Source: Baffinella frigidus
Taxonomy: Eukaryota; Cryptophyceae; Cryptomonadales; Baffinellaceae
Reading direction: 5' to 3'
Assembly (NCBI GenBank): GCA_026770585.1
Contig: MU646570.1
Span: 168,837-201,907 of the forward strand
Length of the DNA: 33,071 nt
Positions 1-10,821 of this stretch are shown one piece after another. The position numbers were made by a program, and so were the translations under genes. The notes under the pieces were generated by a model. It was not told where the DNA came from. It was given only the letters and a program-made list of their open reading frames with translations, and searched no databases. Position 1 is the first letter of the stretch; each line of letters opens with the position of its first letter.

Positions 1-92
1 TACACCCTACACCCTACACCCTACACCCTACACCCTACACCCTACACCCTACACCCTACACCCTACACCCTACACCCTACACCCTACACCCT
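1..92. repeat. Perfect CCCTACA heptamer array
   Basis: About 13 uninterrupted copies of TACACCC (CCCTACA), one base away from the plant-type telomere unit CCCTAAA. It sits at the window edge, downstream of the UBC gene stop. The unit is perfect here, unlike the degenerate heptamers elsewhere in the window. It could be a local expansion of a telomere-variant repeat; nothing shows that this is a chromosome end. Confidence 0.9.
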
Positions 93-270
93 GGATTCCG
101 CGCTGTAACACCCAGGAATTCGTAGTTTTATGAGTACCCAATAAACGTCGTTCTAGACCCTGGAAGAAGGTCGGGGGGAATGGCGTGGCGACTATTCTCA
201 AGTTGACGTCCTCGGTCCACCATACAAATTCGTCAACTTTGGAGCGGGGAAATGCCTCGGGGTTAGAGTC

Positions 271-441
271 TCACTCGGGTTGACAGACTATTCTTATGTT
301 GACATCCTGGATGCGTGGTACAAAAACGTCAACTTTGGGGCGGGGGAGTGCCTTGGCGGCGTCCTCGCGCGCGTCGCCCTCCCAAATGTCGCACTGCCGC
401 AGGATCGATCTCCGCTTTTTCGCGAAGTGGTGCTCGATAAT
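271..441 (-). CDS. UBC gene terminal exon with repeat-derived tail
   Basis: Acceptor CCGAACACAG, phase 0, stop TGA at 273-271. The first ~30 residues (IIEHHFAKKRRSIL, QCDIWEGDAREDAAKAL) continue the BIRC6-like C-terminal helix. The last ~25 residues, from PRPKVDVFVPRIQDV on, coincide with a copy of the 53 bp dispersed repeat that also supplies the stop. The true end could lie earlier if an unseen donor is used. Confidence 0.72.
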   Translation of the reverse strand: MIEHHFAKKRRSILRQCDIWEGDAREDAAKALPRPKVDVFVPRIQDVNIRIVCQPE

Positions 442-3400
442 CTGTGTTCGGGTAAGGGTGTCAGGTTTCAAGTTGAGTGTGCAGGGTTGAGGGGTGTGAG
501 GGTGACGCCTGCGTTCACAAAGTTGACGTGTTTGTACCACACCCAGCATGTCAACTTAACAATAGCCAGCTATGAACCTCCGCGAAGACCTCCGACGGCT
601 TCAGGCTGTGCTCGAGCAGGGCCGTCACGACCGGTACCCACACAGCGGGCTAGTTTCTTGCCGATTCTGAGCGAGAATCGGTTAGGATATCCGCACCTCG
701 GCGAAAAGCTCCGAGGGTTTCAGCGTGTGCTCCAGCAGAGCGATCTTGAGCGTCGACGCGCGCGTGCACTAAGTTGATTTGCGGGTTGAGGGATTGCGTC
801 GCGCGGACTATTCTTAAGTTAACATCCTGGGTGCGCGGTACAACCCCGCCACTTTTGGCGCGGGAACGTGCCTCGTCGCACCGAAATGGCGAGACCAAAT
901 AGCCTGAGTTCGGTCATACCTCCGCGAAGACCTCCGACGGCTTCACGCTGTGCTCGAGGAGCGCGATCTTGAGCGTCGACGCGCGGGTGCGCGCGTTGTA
1001 CTGCTTCGCCCCCATGTCCCCGTGCCGCGTCCCCTGAAAGGTGAGGGTTTCAGGTTTTAGGTCCCCGTGCCTTGTCCCATGAAACACCACGCTAGGGCGT
1101 AAGTAGTAATTTCAGATGCAAGGCTTAGACAAACATCCCCTGTAGCGCGCGTGGGCGCGTTGTACTGCTTCGCCCCCGTGTCCCCATGCCGCGTCCCCTG
1201 AATGCTCGCTGTGTGTTGGGTCAACAGACGTACCCCCGGGGAGGTCAGGGGATCGCGCGGGGCCACGATGTTTTGTCCCTGAGCATGTCAATAACGAGAG
1301 GGTGTGAAGCGAGGTGCGGCGCGGGACTTGGATGCTGCAGGCATGGCTTTTGTGCCAACCTTGGTCGGATAGCGAGGGGGCAAATGGATCGGGTATTTAT
1401 TCGATTCAGTGCCCATATGGGCACTGAATCCCCCACAAGTTGGACACGACCCGTACCAATTTTTTAATTCGTTCCCGAATTCAAAAGATCCGTTTGCCCC
1501 CTCGCTATTCGACCAAGGCATAGCAACAACCAACCTAACACGCCACCAATAAAAGCCAGACGTAGCATACACGTGGAACTTGAATCGGTCATCTTCCGAA
1601 ATGAGAGGTGCCACACGAGAATGCTAGAGGGCCCTATTTAAAACCAATGTGCTTGTAAAAGTGGGCATTTGCGTAGTAACTTTCGTTGATTGGTGACGTA
1701 ACTAGCCATATATTGGCCAGTCACGAGGATGGAACTCCTTATCCTGGTACAAATATTTACAACCCCACATATAAACAGGATCCTCCAGCATTCTCGAGTG
1801 GTCGGGAGCGGGGTGCACCTGGATGCTCTCGAATCCGGGTTCGTGGAAGTAGGGATGCGGCACCACCATCGAGACCAGCACCCTTTTTAAATGTCGATTG
1901 TAGGCGTGTTGTACGGAGTTGGTCACGTGACCGCCCGAAACGCGGGAGTACACGTGACCAAACATACGAAAATTACTGCACACTACCTCACATGTACAGC
2001 TCCCCGGGTTTTAAAAAGGGTGTTTGGTCCGCCTTGTGTGGGGCACCTGGATGCTCTCGAAGCCGGGTTCGTTGAAGTAGGGCTGCGGCACCATGATCAG
2101 CCCTTGGATTGAGACCAGCACCTGTTTCCGCCCCAAAGTTGACGGATCTGTACCACACACCCAGCCTGTCGACTTAAGAATAGTCCGTCAAGCCGAGAGA
2201 GACCTTGATCAGCCCTTGGATTGAGAACAGCACCTGGCTGCGTAATTGTCCGATTGATATATGTGTTCGTACCAGGACATTTTAGATGTGCTACCGTGTG
2301 GGGTGTTGGACACCCGGTTTGATCAGCCTGTGGCTCGAGACCTGCTCCTGCTTGCGAGCTCATTTTATAATCATACCCAGTAGGGAAAATATTCCCAGGT
2401 GTGCAACCATTTTAAAGGGGAAATATTACCAGGTGTTTAGCCATTATAATGTGGCGAGCTGCGATCAAGCACACTGCTCCCTTGATGCATGCGGGAATCC
2501 AGCGTGCCTCTTCGCCGTTCCGGTGCAACTCAAGCGCCCGGAACCACACTGCGGGCTGGTATTCTAACCCCTAACAGTACGAAATGGCTCTAATGCCAAG
2601 CCAAATCTCATTTCAAAACGACCATGATCAGCCCTTCGAGACCAACATCTGGTGCGGGGGTTGGGGGTTGGGGGTTTTGCCAGCTGGGGCCCGGCCACGT
2701 CCTAAAGTTGACAGAATTGTACCACACACCCAGCGCGTCGACTTAAGAAGAGTCCGTCAAGCCGAGGGAGACCAGCATCTGCAGGAGCGCCAAAGTTGAC
2801 GGATTTGTACCACGCACCCAGACTGTCGACTTAAGAATAGTCTCGCAAGCCAGCTCCGAGTTTGGGGGGGGTGAGACCTGGAGGAGCGTGGAGAAGCGAA
2901 AATCGAAAAGGAAAATGAGAATTTGGTCCGGCAGCCTGCCAGCTCGATTGGTACCTCGCGCCCAGACTGCCGACTGAAACGTAGTCCGGCAAGGCAACGC
3001 GAGTGAGGCAGAGCTACGATACTTCGGCCCTGTTCGGAGGGTTGAGGGTGCGGCAGACCTGCAGGAGCGTGGAGGTGCCGTCCGGCTGCCAGCTCGGGCC
3101 CGGCCACGTCCCGAGGAGCGAGAGGCACACCTTGCCGTCCTGGTAGAGGTTCGGGTTGAACCGCACGCGCCCCCCGCCCGTCGTGGCAAAGTGCACGAGC
3201 GGCGGGGCGTGCGGGTAGTCCTCCGGGAGGAGCATGTCGAACTCGAAGAGCCCTGTTTCGTAGGGGGTGTCCTCTGGTCCGGTTATGAGTGCTTTGATGA
3301 CATCCGGGCGGTCCTCGTCGACGCGCACGAAGATCGAGGAGCCGTACTCCACTGGCAGGTCCTTGGCGAGCGACGCCATCTCCGTGGCGATGCGCGCCAT

Positions 3401-4084
3401 GCGTCCCTTGCGGCTGATGGGCGCTGTCTTCGCGGGTGGCTGCTGTGTGTGGAACGACCCCAGCCCCAGCGAGCGCCGCGAGTGCTTCGCGCCCGGGGTG
3501 AGGGAGATGCCGAATGAGACCTTTTGATCCTCGATGAGCTTGACCAGTGCGATCGGCGCGAAGCTTTCTGGGCGCATCACCCGCACGTATTCCAGCGCTT
3601 CCTCCCCCCGCCACACCGCCTCCTCGCTCGTCAGCGGCCGCGACACTGGCTCAAGCTGAGGGGGCGCCGCCGCATCCTTGTCCACCTTCGTGGGCCTGCG
3701 AACCATGGCACTCTCAGACACCTCTGCCCGCGATGACGGCGATCCATGCTTTGGTGCAACCAATCATAGCCCTTCGTTGCTCCCCGGCCCCCCTCTCCCT
3801 TTTTCACCGTTTAGGGGCGCGCCCCGTCCATGGAGGAGCTGTGGTGTGGCATGGATCGCCGTCATCGCGGGCAGAGGTGTCTGAGAGTGCCATGGTTCCC
3901 AGGCATCGCGGGCAGAGCAATCGCCCTCAATGCGCGCACAAAAAATCTGGGAGGGGCCTCACCGGTCCTCAACCTTCTTCACCGCGTCCGTAGCCTTCGA
4001 AGGCCCCTCCCCGTCATCCTTCTCACCTTTCTGCCCTCCGCTACTGCCATGGCCACCCTTGACCTCCTTGGAGGCCTTCATCCT
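271..4084 (-). CDS. BIRC6-type ubiquitin-conjugating enzyme (UBC domain), five exons
   Basis: Predicted E2-type ubiquitin-conjugating domain of the large BIRC6/Apollon (and UBE2O-like) class, which transfers ubiquitin through a catalytic cysteine. Exons on the minus strand in reading order: 4084-3963, 3695-3059, 2121-2047, 1033-920, 441-271. Splice phases agree at all four junctions. Exon 2 carries the core: FVRVDEDRPDVIKALITGPE, a DYPHAPP turn, RFNPNLY in place of the usual HPN motif (as in BIRC6), and GKVCLSLLGTW with the presumed active-site Cys. Exon 3 gives VLVSIQGLIMVPQPYFNEPG, exon 4 STLKIALLEHSVKPSEVFAE and exon 5 IIEHHFAKKRRSIL, matching the known order of BIRC6 C-terminal helices. 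About 372 residues are visible. Human BIRC6 is far longer, so either this is a short relative or 5' exons were missed. The last ~25 residues come from a dispersed repeat. The gene is divergent to the SOUL gene. Confidence 0.82.
575..770 (-). pseudogene. 3'-side partial copies of UBC exon 4
   Basis: Two decayed copies, about 697-766 (STLKIALLEHTLKPSELFAE then GTGCGG) and about 579-634 (ALLEHSLKPSEVFAE then GTTCAT). Both keep the 3' part of the exon and a donor-position GT but have no acceptor or 5' half. They lie downstream of the intact exon in the gene's sense. Confidence 0.75.
920..1033 (-). CDS. UBC gene exon 4
   Basis: 114 nt, 38 codons, phase 0 on both sides, acceptor CACCTTTCAG, donor GTATGA. 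It starts GTRHGDMGAKQYN and ends STLKIALLEHSVKPSEVFAE, aligning in order with the BIRC6 helix region (ATVKWAMLEQ in the human protein). Half-copies flank it on both sides. Confidence 0.82.
1062..1200 (-). pseudogene. 5'-side partial copies of UBC exon 4
   Basis: About 1152-1199 has acceptor ATTCAG followed by GTRHGDTGAKQYNAPTRA, then diverges. About 1062-1083 keeps only the acceptor region and GTRHGD-like bases. Both carry the 5' part of the exon only and lie upstream of the intact copy. Confidence 0.75.
1819..1881 (-). pseudogene. 3'-side near-full copy of UBC exon 3 with 12 nt deletion
   Basis: Reads VLVSMVVPHPYFHEPGFES and ends with CAG|GTGCAC. The donor survives, but codons matching IQGL are deleted and the acceptor region is damaged (AAAAAGGG). 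It lies downstream of the intact exon. It could be a mutually exclusive exon only if the poor acceptor works; decay is more likely. Confidence 0.7.
2047..2121 (-). CDS. UBC gene exon 3
   Basis: 75 nt, 25 codons, phase 0 on both sides, acceptor AAACAG, donor GTGCCC. It encodes VLVSIQGLIMVPQPYFNEPG and a few more residues, the segment that follows the active-site exon in BIRC6-type UBC domains. It is the only fully intact copy among at least five partial ones between 1819 and 2786. Confidence 0.85.
2139..2191 (+). mobile_element. 53 bp repeat, best copy with 8 bp terminal inverted repeats
   Basis: Begins TTGACGGA and ends TCCGTCAA, a perfect 8 bp inverted pair, inside UBC intron 2. Further copies are at about 2704-2760 and 2791-2845, with a diverged one at 2940-2990. 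It resembles a very small MITE, but the length is too short to assign a superfamily. Confidence 0.55.
2208..2786 (-). pseudogene. 5'-side partial copies of UBC exon 3
   Basis: Partial copies at about 2208-2236 (CAG then VLFSIQGLIKV), 2319-2352 (weak), 2625-2655 (CAG then MLVSKG, stop) and 2760-2786 (CTGCAG then MLVSLG). All hold an acceptor-like CAG plus the first 8-11 codons, never the donor half. They are separated by 53 bp repeats and G-rich heptamer-like DNA. Confidence 0.7.
2680..2960 (-). pseudogene. 3'-side fragments of the UBC catalytic exon
   Basis: About 2873-2895 repeats the exon end (TCCACGCTCCTCCAG|GTCTC). About 2680-2703 repeats the TWPGPSW-coding segment, and about 2935-2960 the neighbouring CCAGCTCG part. 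They lie downstream of the intact exon. Confidence 0.6.
3059..3695 (-). CDS. UBC gene, main catalytic exon
   Basis: 637 nt between acceptor TTCGCAG and donor GTCTGC. It encodes a linker of about 115 residues and then most of the UBC fold up to STLLQ. The presumed catalytic Cys is in GKVCLSLLGTW. In BIRC6 the domain continues directly with V-L-V-S after this point, which is exactly how the next exon starts. The ATG at 3763 would lengthen the frame upstream, but that stretch overlaps a 49 bp inverted repeat and is better read as intron. Confidence 0.85.
3702..3897. repeat. 49 bp inverted repeat upstream of the UBC catalytic exon
   Basis: Left arm about 3702-3751 and right arm about 3847-3897, essentially perfect reverse complements (AACCATGGCACTCTCAGACA at the left outer end), separated by a ~95 bp loop. 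A short direct repeat CATCGCGGGCAGAG follows at 3903. It may be a foldback element or a local inverted duplication in the intron. Confidence 0.8.
3963..4084 (-). CDS. UBC gene, candidate exon 1 (first recognised)
   Basis: Lysine- and glycine-rich coding segment (RMKASKEVKGGHGSSGGQKG ... VKKVED). It lies between an acceptor TTGCCAG and a good donor GTGAGG, and ends in phase 2, which fits the single leading G of the next exon. No conserved domain is visible. Support comes from splice signals and phase only. The reading frame stays open upstream to an ATG at 4279, so this could instead be a first exon with a start there. Confidence 0.45.
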
Positions 4085-4840
4085 CTGGCAAGGAGCGCCT
4101 TTTTCGCAGCTGAGAGGAGGTTCGTGCTTAGCCTCGTCGGCCAGACCGTAGCAAGACACCAACAGACGCGGTGGCCGCTGAAGCACGACGTGCCCCGTAG
4201 CCCCCAGATGATTGTGAAAAAGTGCCGTAAAATTATTTTTGCTTTTTATATCTTTTAAATCTTTAGGGGGGCATTCCATCTGCGTTATTGGAGCTGTTGG
4301 TTTGTTTTTGGAGCTGTTTGTCCACTTTTGGCAGAGAATCGCCCTGCTCTTCTGAAAAACCTGTGCAAATTCAAAGATAATTGACTTTGAAATACACCCC
4401 CTCTAGATGCTAGAGGCAATCGCAAAAGTCAACTCATTCGCCCTCTATTCAACTTTTGCCAACTTCCAGATTCGTTTGGGTTCGTGGAGACGAGCTTTGT
4501 CCTCGGCGGAGACGAAGACAAGCGAGAAGGAGACCAAAATCTGGAGCGGAAACAAGAATCAGCAAAGGTATCCGCTCTCCGACTCCGTCCCGTCCTGCCC
4601 TATCCCCAGACAAGGATAGGACGGGACTTTCCCCTCAACACCTTTCACCTGCTCTTCAACAAAAAGTTGCAGACCAAGGGCGGAAAGAGCGGGAGAGGAA
4701 CACGGCACCAAGTTCCAGAGAAGTTGGGGTCTGCAACTGCAGGACCGGGGTCACGCGTGGTTCATATAGGCGCACTGGCTAAGTTGTGACTGCCCCACTG
4801 GCTGACTCGCAGACTGACTGTCAGACTGACTGACTGACTG

Positions 4841-4879
<39 letters not shown>

Positions 4880-5753
4880 TGCTTGCTGGCTGGCTGGCTG
4901 TGTACTGACGAACGAAGGGACACCTGGCGCATGCGACGGTGTAAGTGGGCTGGCTGGCTGACTGACTGGCTGTGCGCCGACGAACGAAGGGACACCTAAG
5001 CAACACCTGGCTCATGCGGCGGTGTAAGGATACAGTACACGTAGGACCACCCCCTCCCTCATCCCTCCCTCTTTTTCTCCCTCCTAGCGTCTCGGATTCA
5101 GGAGCCCGCGCATCGAGCAGCGGATGGGGCTCTCCCAGTAGGGGAGTCGCATCGTGGGAGGAGGTCACTTGATTGTCCTGGGGCCCTGTTACCGCAGTGG
5201 ACCTGGTAACAACGTAGAGGTCCTGGTGCCCTGTCACCGCGGTACAGGTAACAGGTTGTCCCAGATTCCGCTGCCCCCGATCCGGGAACGAGGCCTCTGT
5301 TCCCGTTGCCAGAAACAAAGCCTTGCTCATGACGCTGTTTGGAACGCAGGTTCGTGGGCCGGAGACGGAGACGAAAATCTGCTGGGCCCGGAGACGCGGC
5401 GGAGACGGAGACGGTGCAACGAAAAGCAAAGACCCAGAGACGAGTGTCGTGCGTTTCCGCCCGTCTCCGCCAACCCTGAGGACAGTGGGGAGGGGGCGAA
5501 CGAAGAAACGGGGGGGGCAACGAACCAGCGGAGAACTACGGCAGCAGCTTCCACAATTTCGAAACACCACCAACCCCGCTTCGTGCGAACCCATGGGCTG
5601 GGAATAGATTCCGACCACCAGCGGGCATGGGAGCTTGAGCAGTCGATCACCCGGCAGCAGGCCCGTGCTGCCAAGCGGGGGGAGGACCTGGACCGCGAGG
5701 AGGCGCTTGGCTTGGTGGCGCAGGAGCACCACAAGCAGGACAGCTGTTGGAAG
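4085..5753. other. Intergenic region between divergent UBC and SOUL genes
   Basis: No convincing gene. Contents are an AT-richer stretch (4220-4400), a purine-rich GGAGACGAAGACAAG segment (4480-4560) resembling 5350-5420, a CTGG/CTGA microsatellite, and an imperfect ~45 bp tandem duplication (GTCCTGGGGCCCTGTTACCG and GTCCTGGTGCCCTGTCACCG) near 5176-5255. Any promoters for both genes should lie here, but I see no motif that fixes them. Confidence 0.6.
4796..5030. repeat. CTGG/CTGA microsatellite with duplicated flank
   Basis: Tetranucleotide tract GACTGACTGGCTGGCTGG from about 4796 to 4902. A ~60 bp flanking block with GACGAACGAAGGGACACCT appears twice (about 4907-4945 and 4978-5030), each followed by CATGCGRCGGTGTAAG. 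Long frames across the tract are repeat artefacts. Confidence 0.85.
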
Positions 5754-5939
5754 ATGCGCAGCTGCCAGGCATGTGTGTGCTTCGTCACGTTGATCGTCCT
5801 CTGCTCGGTCACTGTCTCCGTGTCCTCAAACATATTCACGGTGGACCCGCACGAATTCGGGGAGATCAAGAGCTCGGATCCGCCGTGCCATCTCTACTCG
5901 GACGCAATTGAGAGCCCCTGCTTCACGACCGTCCGGACG
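5754..5939 (+). CDS. SOUL gene exon 1
   Basis: Encodes a short basic/Cys-rich start, a ~20-residue hydrophobic segment (signal peptide or anchor), then VDPHEFGEIKSSDPP and IESPCFTTVRT, the first SOUL strand. Donor GTACCG, phase 0. The ATG has A at -3. The same frame runs upstream with acidic/basic residues (RAWELEQSITRQQARAAKRG), which may also be coding. Confidence 0.7.
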
Positions 5940-8900
5940 GTACCGCCACCCCGCCCGCCAGCCACCGAAAGACAACCACGAGGGATATGTCACCTCCACT
6001 AAATTTCACCAAGACTAAAACCTCAGGGTTTAGTCTTGGGGGGGGGGTTACTCAAGTCCGCCCCGATCTGGTTCACGTGAAGTGGCTGGTGGGCCAGCAA
6101 CCTCTTGCAGCGTCTCTCCAGTTTTAGTAGAACGGTCGTGGGATGTTCGGCACTCCTGCAACTAACCCGAGCAGTTTCCAACCTCCAATACCGCAAACAC
6201 TTCACATTGTCATGGTGCATGCTAGTAATCGCGGGGTACTCGACCTCTCTCGGCGCCCCTACCCAGCCAGAGCCTCGGCGGGGGTGCATACTTGGCGTCG
6301 GGCCGTGTTGGTGTTAATAAAGGCCTCTCTGTGGCTGTTTTGTTTACGTGTAGGTCGTGGCCTGACAAGCCCTCGACGGAAGGGAATGCATGGTGGCCAC
6401 GTTGGTTTTGATCCGTACTACACGCACTTTTCTCTCGGCGGGCTAAGCCTGAAAAAAGTCTCTTCCGCTGGGGTTGTTGCACTGCACGGTCCTCAATTCA
6501 GCCAGAGCTCATCCACACCAGCCAGAGTTCATGCTTACGCAGGGCTTCTTTCTCTCGGCGCCACCGCGATACTCTTCCATACCTATCACCTCGTATGTAT
6601 GTAGGTCCTACTGCAACAACCTTTGTATTGTTATGAAACTTGGACGTCCAATAAATTTTGACAAACCTACAAGATCGTAAGAAGGTGAGTCCTACTGTCA
6701 CACAGAGAGTTTGTGATGCTATACAGATATCCAATGAATTGACCTACCTACCTCGTAGTGAGGTAGATCTATTGCACAACCTTTTATTATTATTTTACAT
6801 TCTTGGATATGCAATGGATTTCATGGTGGTGGGGTCGCGTGTCGTCCTATCGCTCCTTCTGCCGTACAGCGGTCGTGTTGGTCAACTTATTAAACCTCGC
6901 GTTTCCCCTGTTAATCAAGGCCTCTTTCTCTCGGCAGGAGCCTGACTTTCAAGTCCGGGAGTACACCGGGGGGTTCATGGGGTAAACCCCGAACCATAAA
7001 CCATAAACTATAAACCATCAACCATAAACCATAAATCCTCAACCCTCAACCTTGAACCAGGTTGTGGTTTTCCACGGCGTCCTTCCAGGCTGGCTGGGAT
7101 GAGGTAGGCAGGCCTTGAATCCTCAACCTTGAACCCCAAGCCCTAAACCCTGAACACCCATCCCCTAACCCTAAAGGTAGGCCCTAAATCTAAACCCTAA
7201 ACTCTAAAACCGCAACCCCAAACCTCAAACCCCAAACCCAAAACCCAAAACCCAAACGGGATGCCCCTACCTGCTCCCAGGCCCCCAAATCCTATGTCCT
7301 GCTCCCAGCCCCTTGTAGGCCCTCAACCCTAAACTCGAAACCCGAAAGCGTGCTCTGAGCGAAGCGACGCAGCGGGCAAGGCGCGACGCTTGCCTGTTTC
7401 TGTGAGGGTTTCCACTTAACAGCGCCCGAGTTCCTTTCCCCCCGGATGTCCGGGGGAAATGCGGTTAGAATCCAATGCGAATTGGTAAGATTCTAGTACA
7501 AATTGTGTAGATGGACCGTATCCGTGAAGTCCCCGGTGGTTGCTTAATGGTCTGGTGCAACGCCTGCCCACACGGCGGACTAATTTAGGACACTTACGTG
7601 ACCAGTCTCACGAAAGTTACTTCACAAATGCTTACGTGTAAAAGCAAAAGGTTCCAAATAGGTCCCGCTAGTATTCTCGTGTGGTAGCATACAGCGGGCT
7701 ACGAAGGGACGTCTGGTTGGATATCAAGCAGGGTTCGGTAAGGATATCTGCAGGAACAACCCTGTGTCCCTACGGATGGCCTACCGTAGGGTCCTAGGGC
7801 CTGTTCACGTATGGGTTATTCGCGAAATCTGGGTGTAGTCCGCTGTGTGGGCAAAGAGCCTCCGTTGAGGCTGGCGGGCGCCCTTTCGCGTGTGGAGAAC
7901 ATCTCCCAACCGCTATCGAGCGACCTAAGCACGTTTTTAAAAGCTGGGGCCGGAAATCCGGTCTCAGCTTTTTCACTTTAAAAGTCCATTTCCCTTAGGA
8001 GTCAGGTGAAATTTTTACAATCCTTGAAAATTGTGTCATGTCCTCGCTCGGCAGCGGTCTGCGTAACTTCGACTTGCACCCCAGGGGACATACGATTTTG
8101 AGACATTAAAAGTAGTGCCATGTTCAGGACAAACTCCCTCGTCTACAATAGTGTATGGAAAACTCCTTTGCAAAGGAATATCGAAAATCTTGATTTGGGT
8201 AAGGTCTGAGGGGTGGTGGATGTGCGAGAAAAATCGGTAACGTGATTGAGATTGGAGAGACCATCAACCCCAAACCCTCAAACGGTAACAGGCGATGCAA
8301 AAGGGGTTTCAGGCCAACTTTGACCTTATTTCGGGGGACAATGGCCATAGGGGGCGCAATTTATCTCAGAATCGGGGCGGAATTGGAGCCATTCCGTAAA
8401 CTTAGGGCTTAAATGTCCTTCGGTGTGTACCGGAAATCGTTTAGATGGACGTCTGCTGACGTCACGTTGAATATAATAGGGCACGCGACCAACGTTCTCG
8501 CGGTGTGCAGGCGATGCAAAAGGGGTTCCAGGCCAACTTCGAATTCATTTCGGGGGACAACGATCACCGGGAGCGGATCTACATGACCACCCCCGTCCTC
8601 GCCACCAAGGTGCGAACCGCGTCTCGTAATGCAACCTATTTCGCAAAGCCTGTATACCACACATCGGGCTACCTAGAGATTTTCGGGCACTCAGTGCCAG
8701 AGTTTCCGTTACCTTATCCGTAGGAACCCCCCTATGCCCCTACGGGTGGCCTACCGTAGGGTCCCTAGGTCTCATTGCTTAGGGGTTATTCAAAATCCCT
8801 TTGAGGTCCGCTGTGTGGAAGGCATTTCCGGTACAAACCTTGGTATTTAAGGGGAACGTGAGGAGTGTTTCGACCAAATTGGCGTGGTGTGACATGGTGA

Positions 8901-10671
8901 GGGTGGCTTATGCTTTCTTGGCGTGAAACTACCACAGGGAGCGCATTCATACGCGAACGTCCTGAAAACCGGGGAGTTGGGCCTAGGGTATTGTCTACGG
9001 TAGGCCGTAGGGGCCTAGGGGGGGTCCTACGAAACATTAGGTCCTAGGTTCCCTACGGCCTACCGTAGGCAATACCGTAGGCCTAACTACCCGGTTTTCA
9101 GGACATAACCCTATTAGCATGTCCATGACCCAGTTCTCGCCAGCCAGGCGAGACGTTCTTATCATGTGTTGCTCAGATATTCTTTATTCCTCACAAGCCT
9201 AGGATTGATGAGGCGCCGTTCGCATCGCGTCTCCTGACAGATTATATGTTGCAAAGCGTGCATTCAAAGGATTTCCGGTGCACATCCTGGTATTTAAAAC
9301 CGCAAAAGTGAGAGATGGCTCCAACGTCAAGCCACATCTGAGACAAGGGAGGGCGTGTTGATGACGACCCCCGTGTTGATGACGACCCCCGTCCTCGCGA
9401 GGCGAGACACATTCCGTATCTCGTTGCCGTTTGGGGTTTTGAGGTAAGGGTCTCGCCAGCCAGGTGAGAAACCGTTCTTGACACCACCAGAGCCAGACTC
9501 TCCATATACCAGCCAATGAATGACAGGACGCATCTCCTGCTTCCCAGCATATATATGGCACGTGTGGAGACCGTCGAAATATCGGGGAATACGATGTCTT
9601 GATCCCTTAAGTGGCCATGCCATCAAATTTGGCGGCCAAGAGGTCCTAGGCAGGTCCTAGGGCCCTACGGTAGGGCATATGAGCCTACTGGCCACTCAAG
9701 GGATACCGAGCGATTCATATTCAGTGCCACGGAAAATCAACAGGGAGATCTGCGAAGCCCGGTGTGTGGGAGGTTGGTCTGCGGCTGGCAACAGCAAGGG
9801 TTGAGAGAGTGGGGTTGGGGGTTAGGGTGCAGGGTGCAGGGTGCAGGGTGCAGGGTTGAGGGTTCTTGGAATCCTACACGGAGCGCAACACGCTCCTTCC
9901 TCAAAATTCTCAAGTCTCGAATCCCCACACCCCAAAACCCACACCCCACACTCCACACCCCAAAACCCAAAACCCGAAACCCACACCTCAACATCCAAAC
10001 CCAAAACCACAAACCACAAACCACAAACCAAAAACCACAAACCACAAACCCCACACCCCACACCCCACACCCCACACCCCACACCCCACACCCCACACCC
10101 CCAAATCCGCAAGGCGGCACCGGGTGGAAGTTCACATTCATTCCAGGGGACCGAAACAGCAACCTCAGCCCTCGAATCGAGTGCCCTAACCCCCCCCCCA
10201 AAAAAAAAACCGAAACCCAGACCGCAGACCCTCAACAGGACGGTGGTGGGTGGAAGGTGATGTTCTTCCTCGGGGACCGGAACAGCAACCCGCCGAAGCC
10301 CGCGGATCCGGTCATCCTGCTCGAGAACTGGGCCGCGCCCATGCGCATCGCTGTCTGGAAGGTAATCCACACCTCTGTATCGCCTCCAACTTTGAAACGG
10401 GTTCGGTTTATCTCGATCCTGGTACTAATTTATTCGATAGATGGACTGTGGTCCGGGAAATGACCGGGTATTTCACACGGTGGGAAATTTTGCAGTACCT
10501 TACGGGTGGATTAAATCGAGAATTTGATTTCAGGGGGACGTCTCAAAATTCGAGGTCGCAATAGCAAAGGCAAAGATGAACACTTGTAACAGCGCCGTCA
10601 CCGTTGTCCGGTTTTGTTGATGAATGGCGCTCTCGCGTTGAGCGTTGAGCGTCACGCCCGCCGTGGTCACC

Positions 10672-10705
<34 letters not shown>

Positions 10706-10789
10706 GAGAGCGTGAAGAGAGAGACGGAGAGGAGGGAGTGAAGAGAGAGGAGAGAAAGAGAGAGAAAGAGAGAGAGAGAGGGAGAGAGG

Positions 10790-10821
<32 letters not shown>

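Larger units (their letters stand above)
185..858. repeat. 53 bp dispersed repeat, copies 1-4
   Basis: Four copies of a short element, near 185-240, 286-338, 519-565 and 806-858. The best copies have ends TTGACGGA...TCCGTCAA, a middle TACCACACACCCAG and CGACTTAAGAATAG. The copy at 519-565 is inverted relative to the other three. The copy at 286-338 is inside the terminal UBC exon. The copy near 185-240 could instead be a 3'-side duplicate of that exon. Confidence 0.7.

Noticed and set aside
1-92. Chromosome end (true telomere)
   Set aside because: Unit is CCCTACA, not the CCCTAAA typical of plants and many protists, and similar arrays occur inside introns. An interstitial array is the simpler reading.
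5154-5753. Extension of SOUL exon 1 upstream to an ATG at 5154, and the opposite-strand frame 5327-5869
   Set aside because: The upstream part has tandem repeats and no SOUL similarity; the opposite strand is a GC-rich shadow. A longer N-terminus is possible but not supported.
9737-10463. Long frames of Cys-Gly-Val-Trp or Pro-His-Thr repeats on both strands
   Set aside because: Heptamer-type repeat artefacts. Only 10239-10361 within them is coding, on SOUL evidence.
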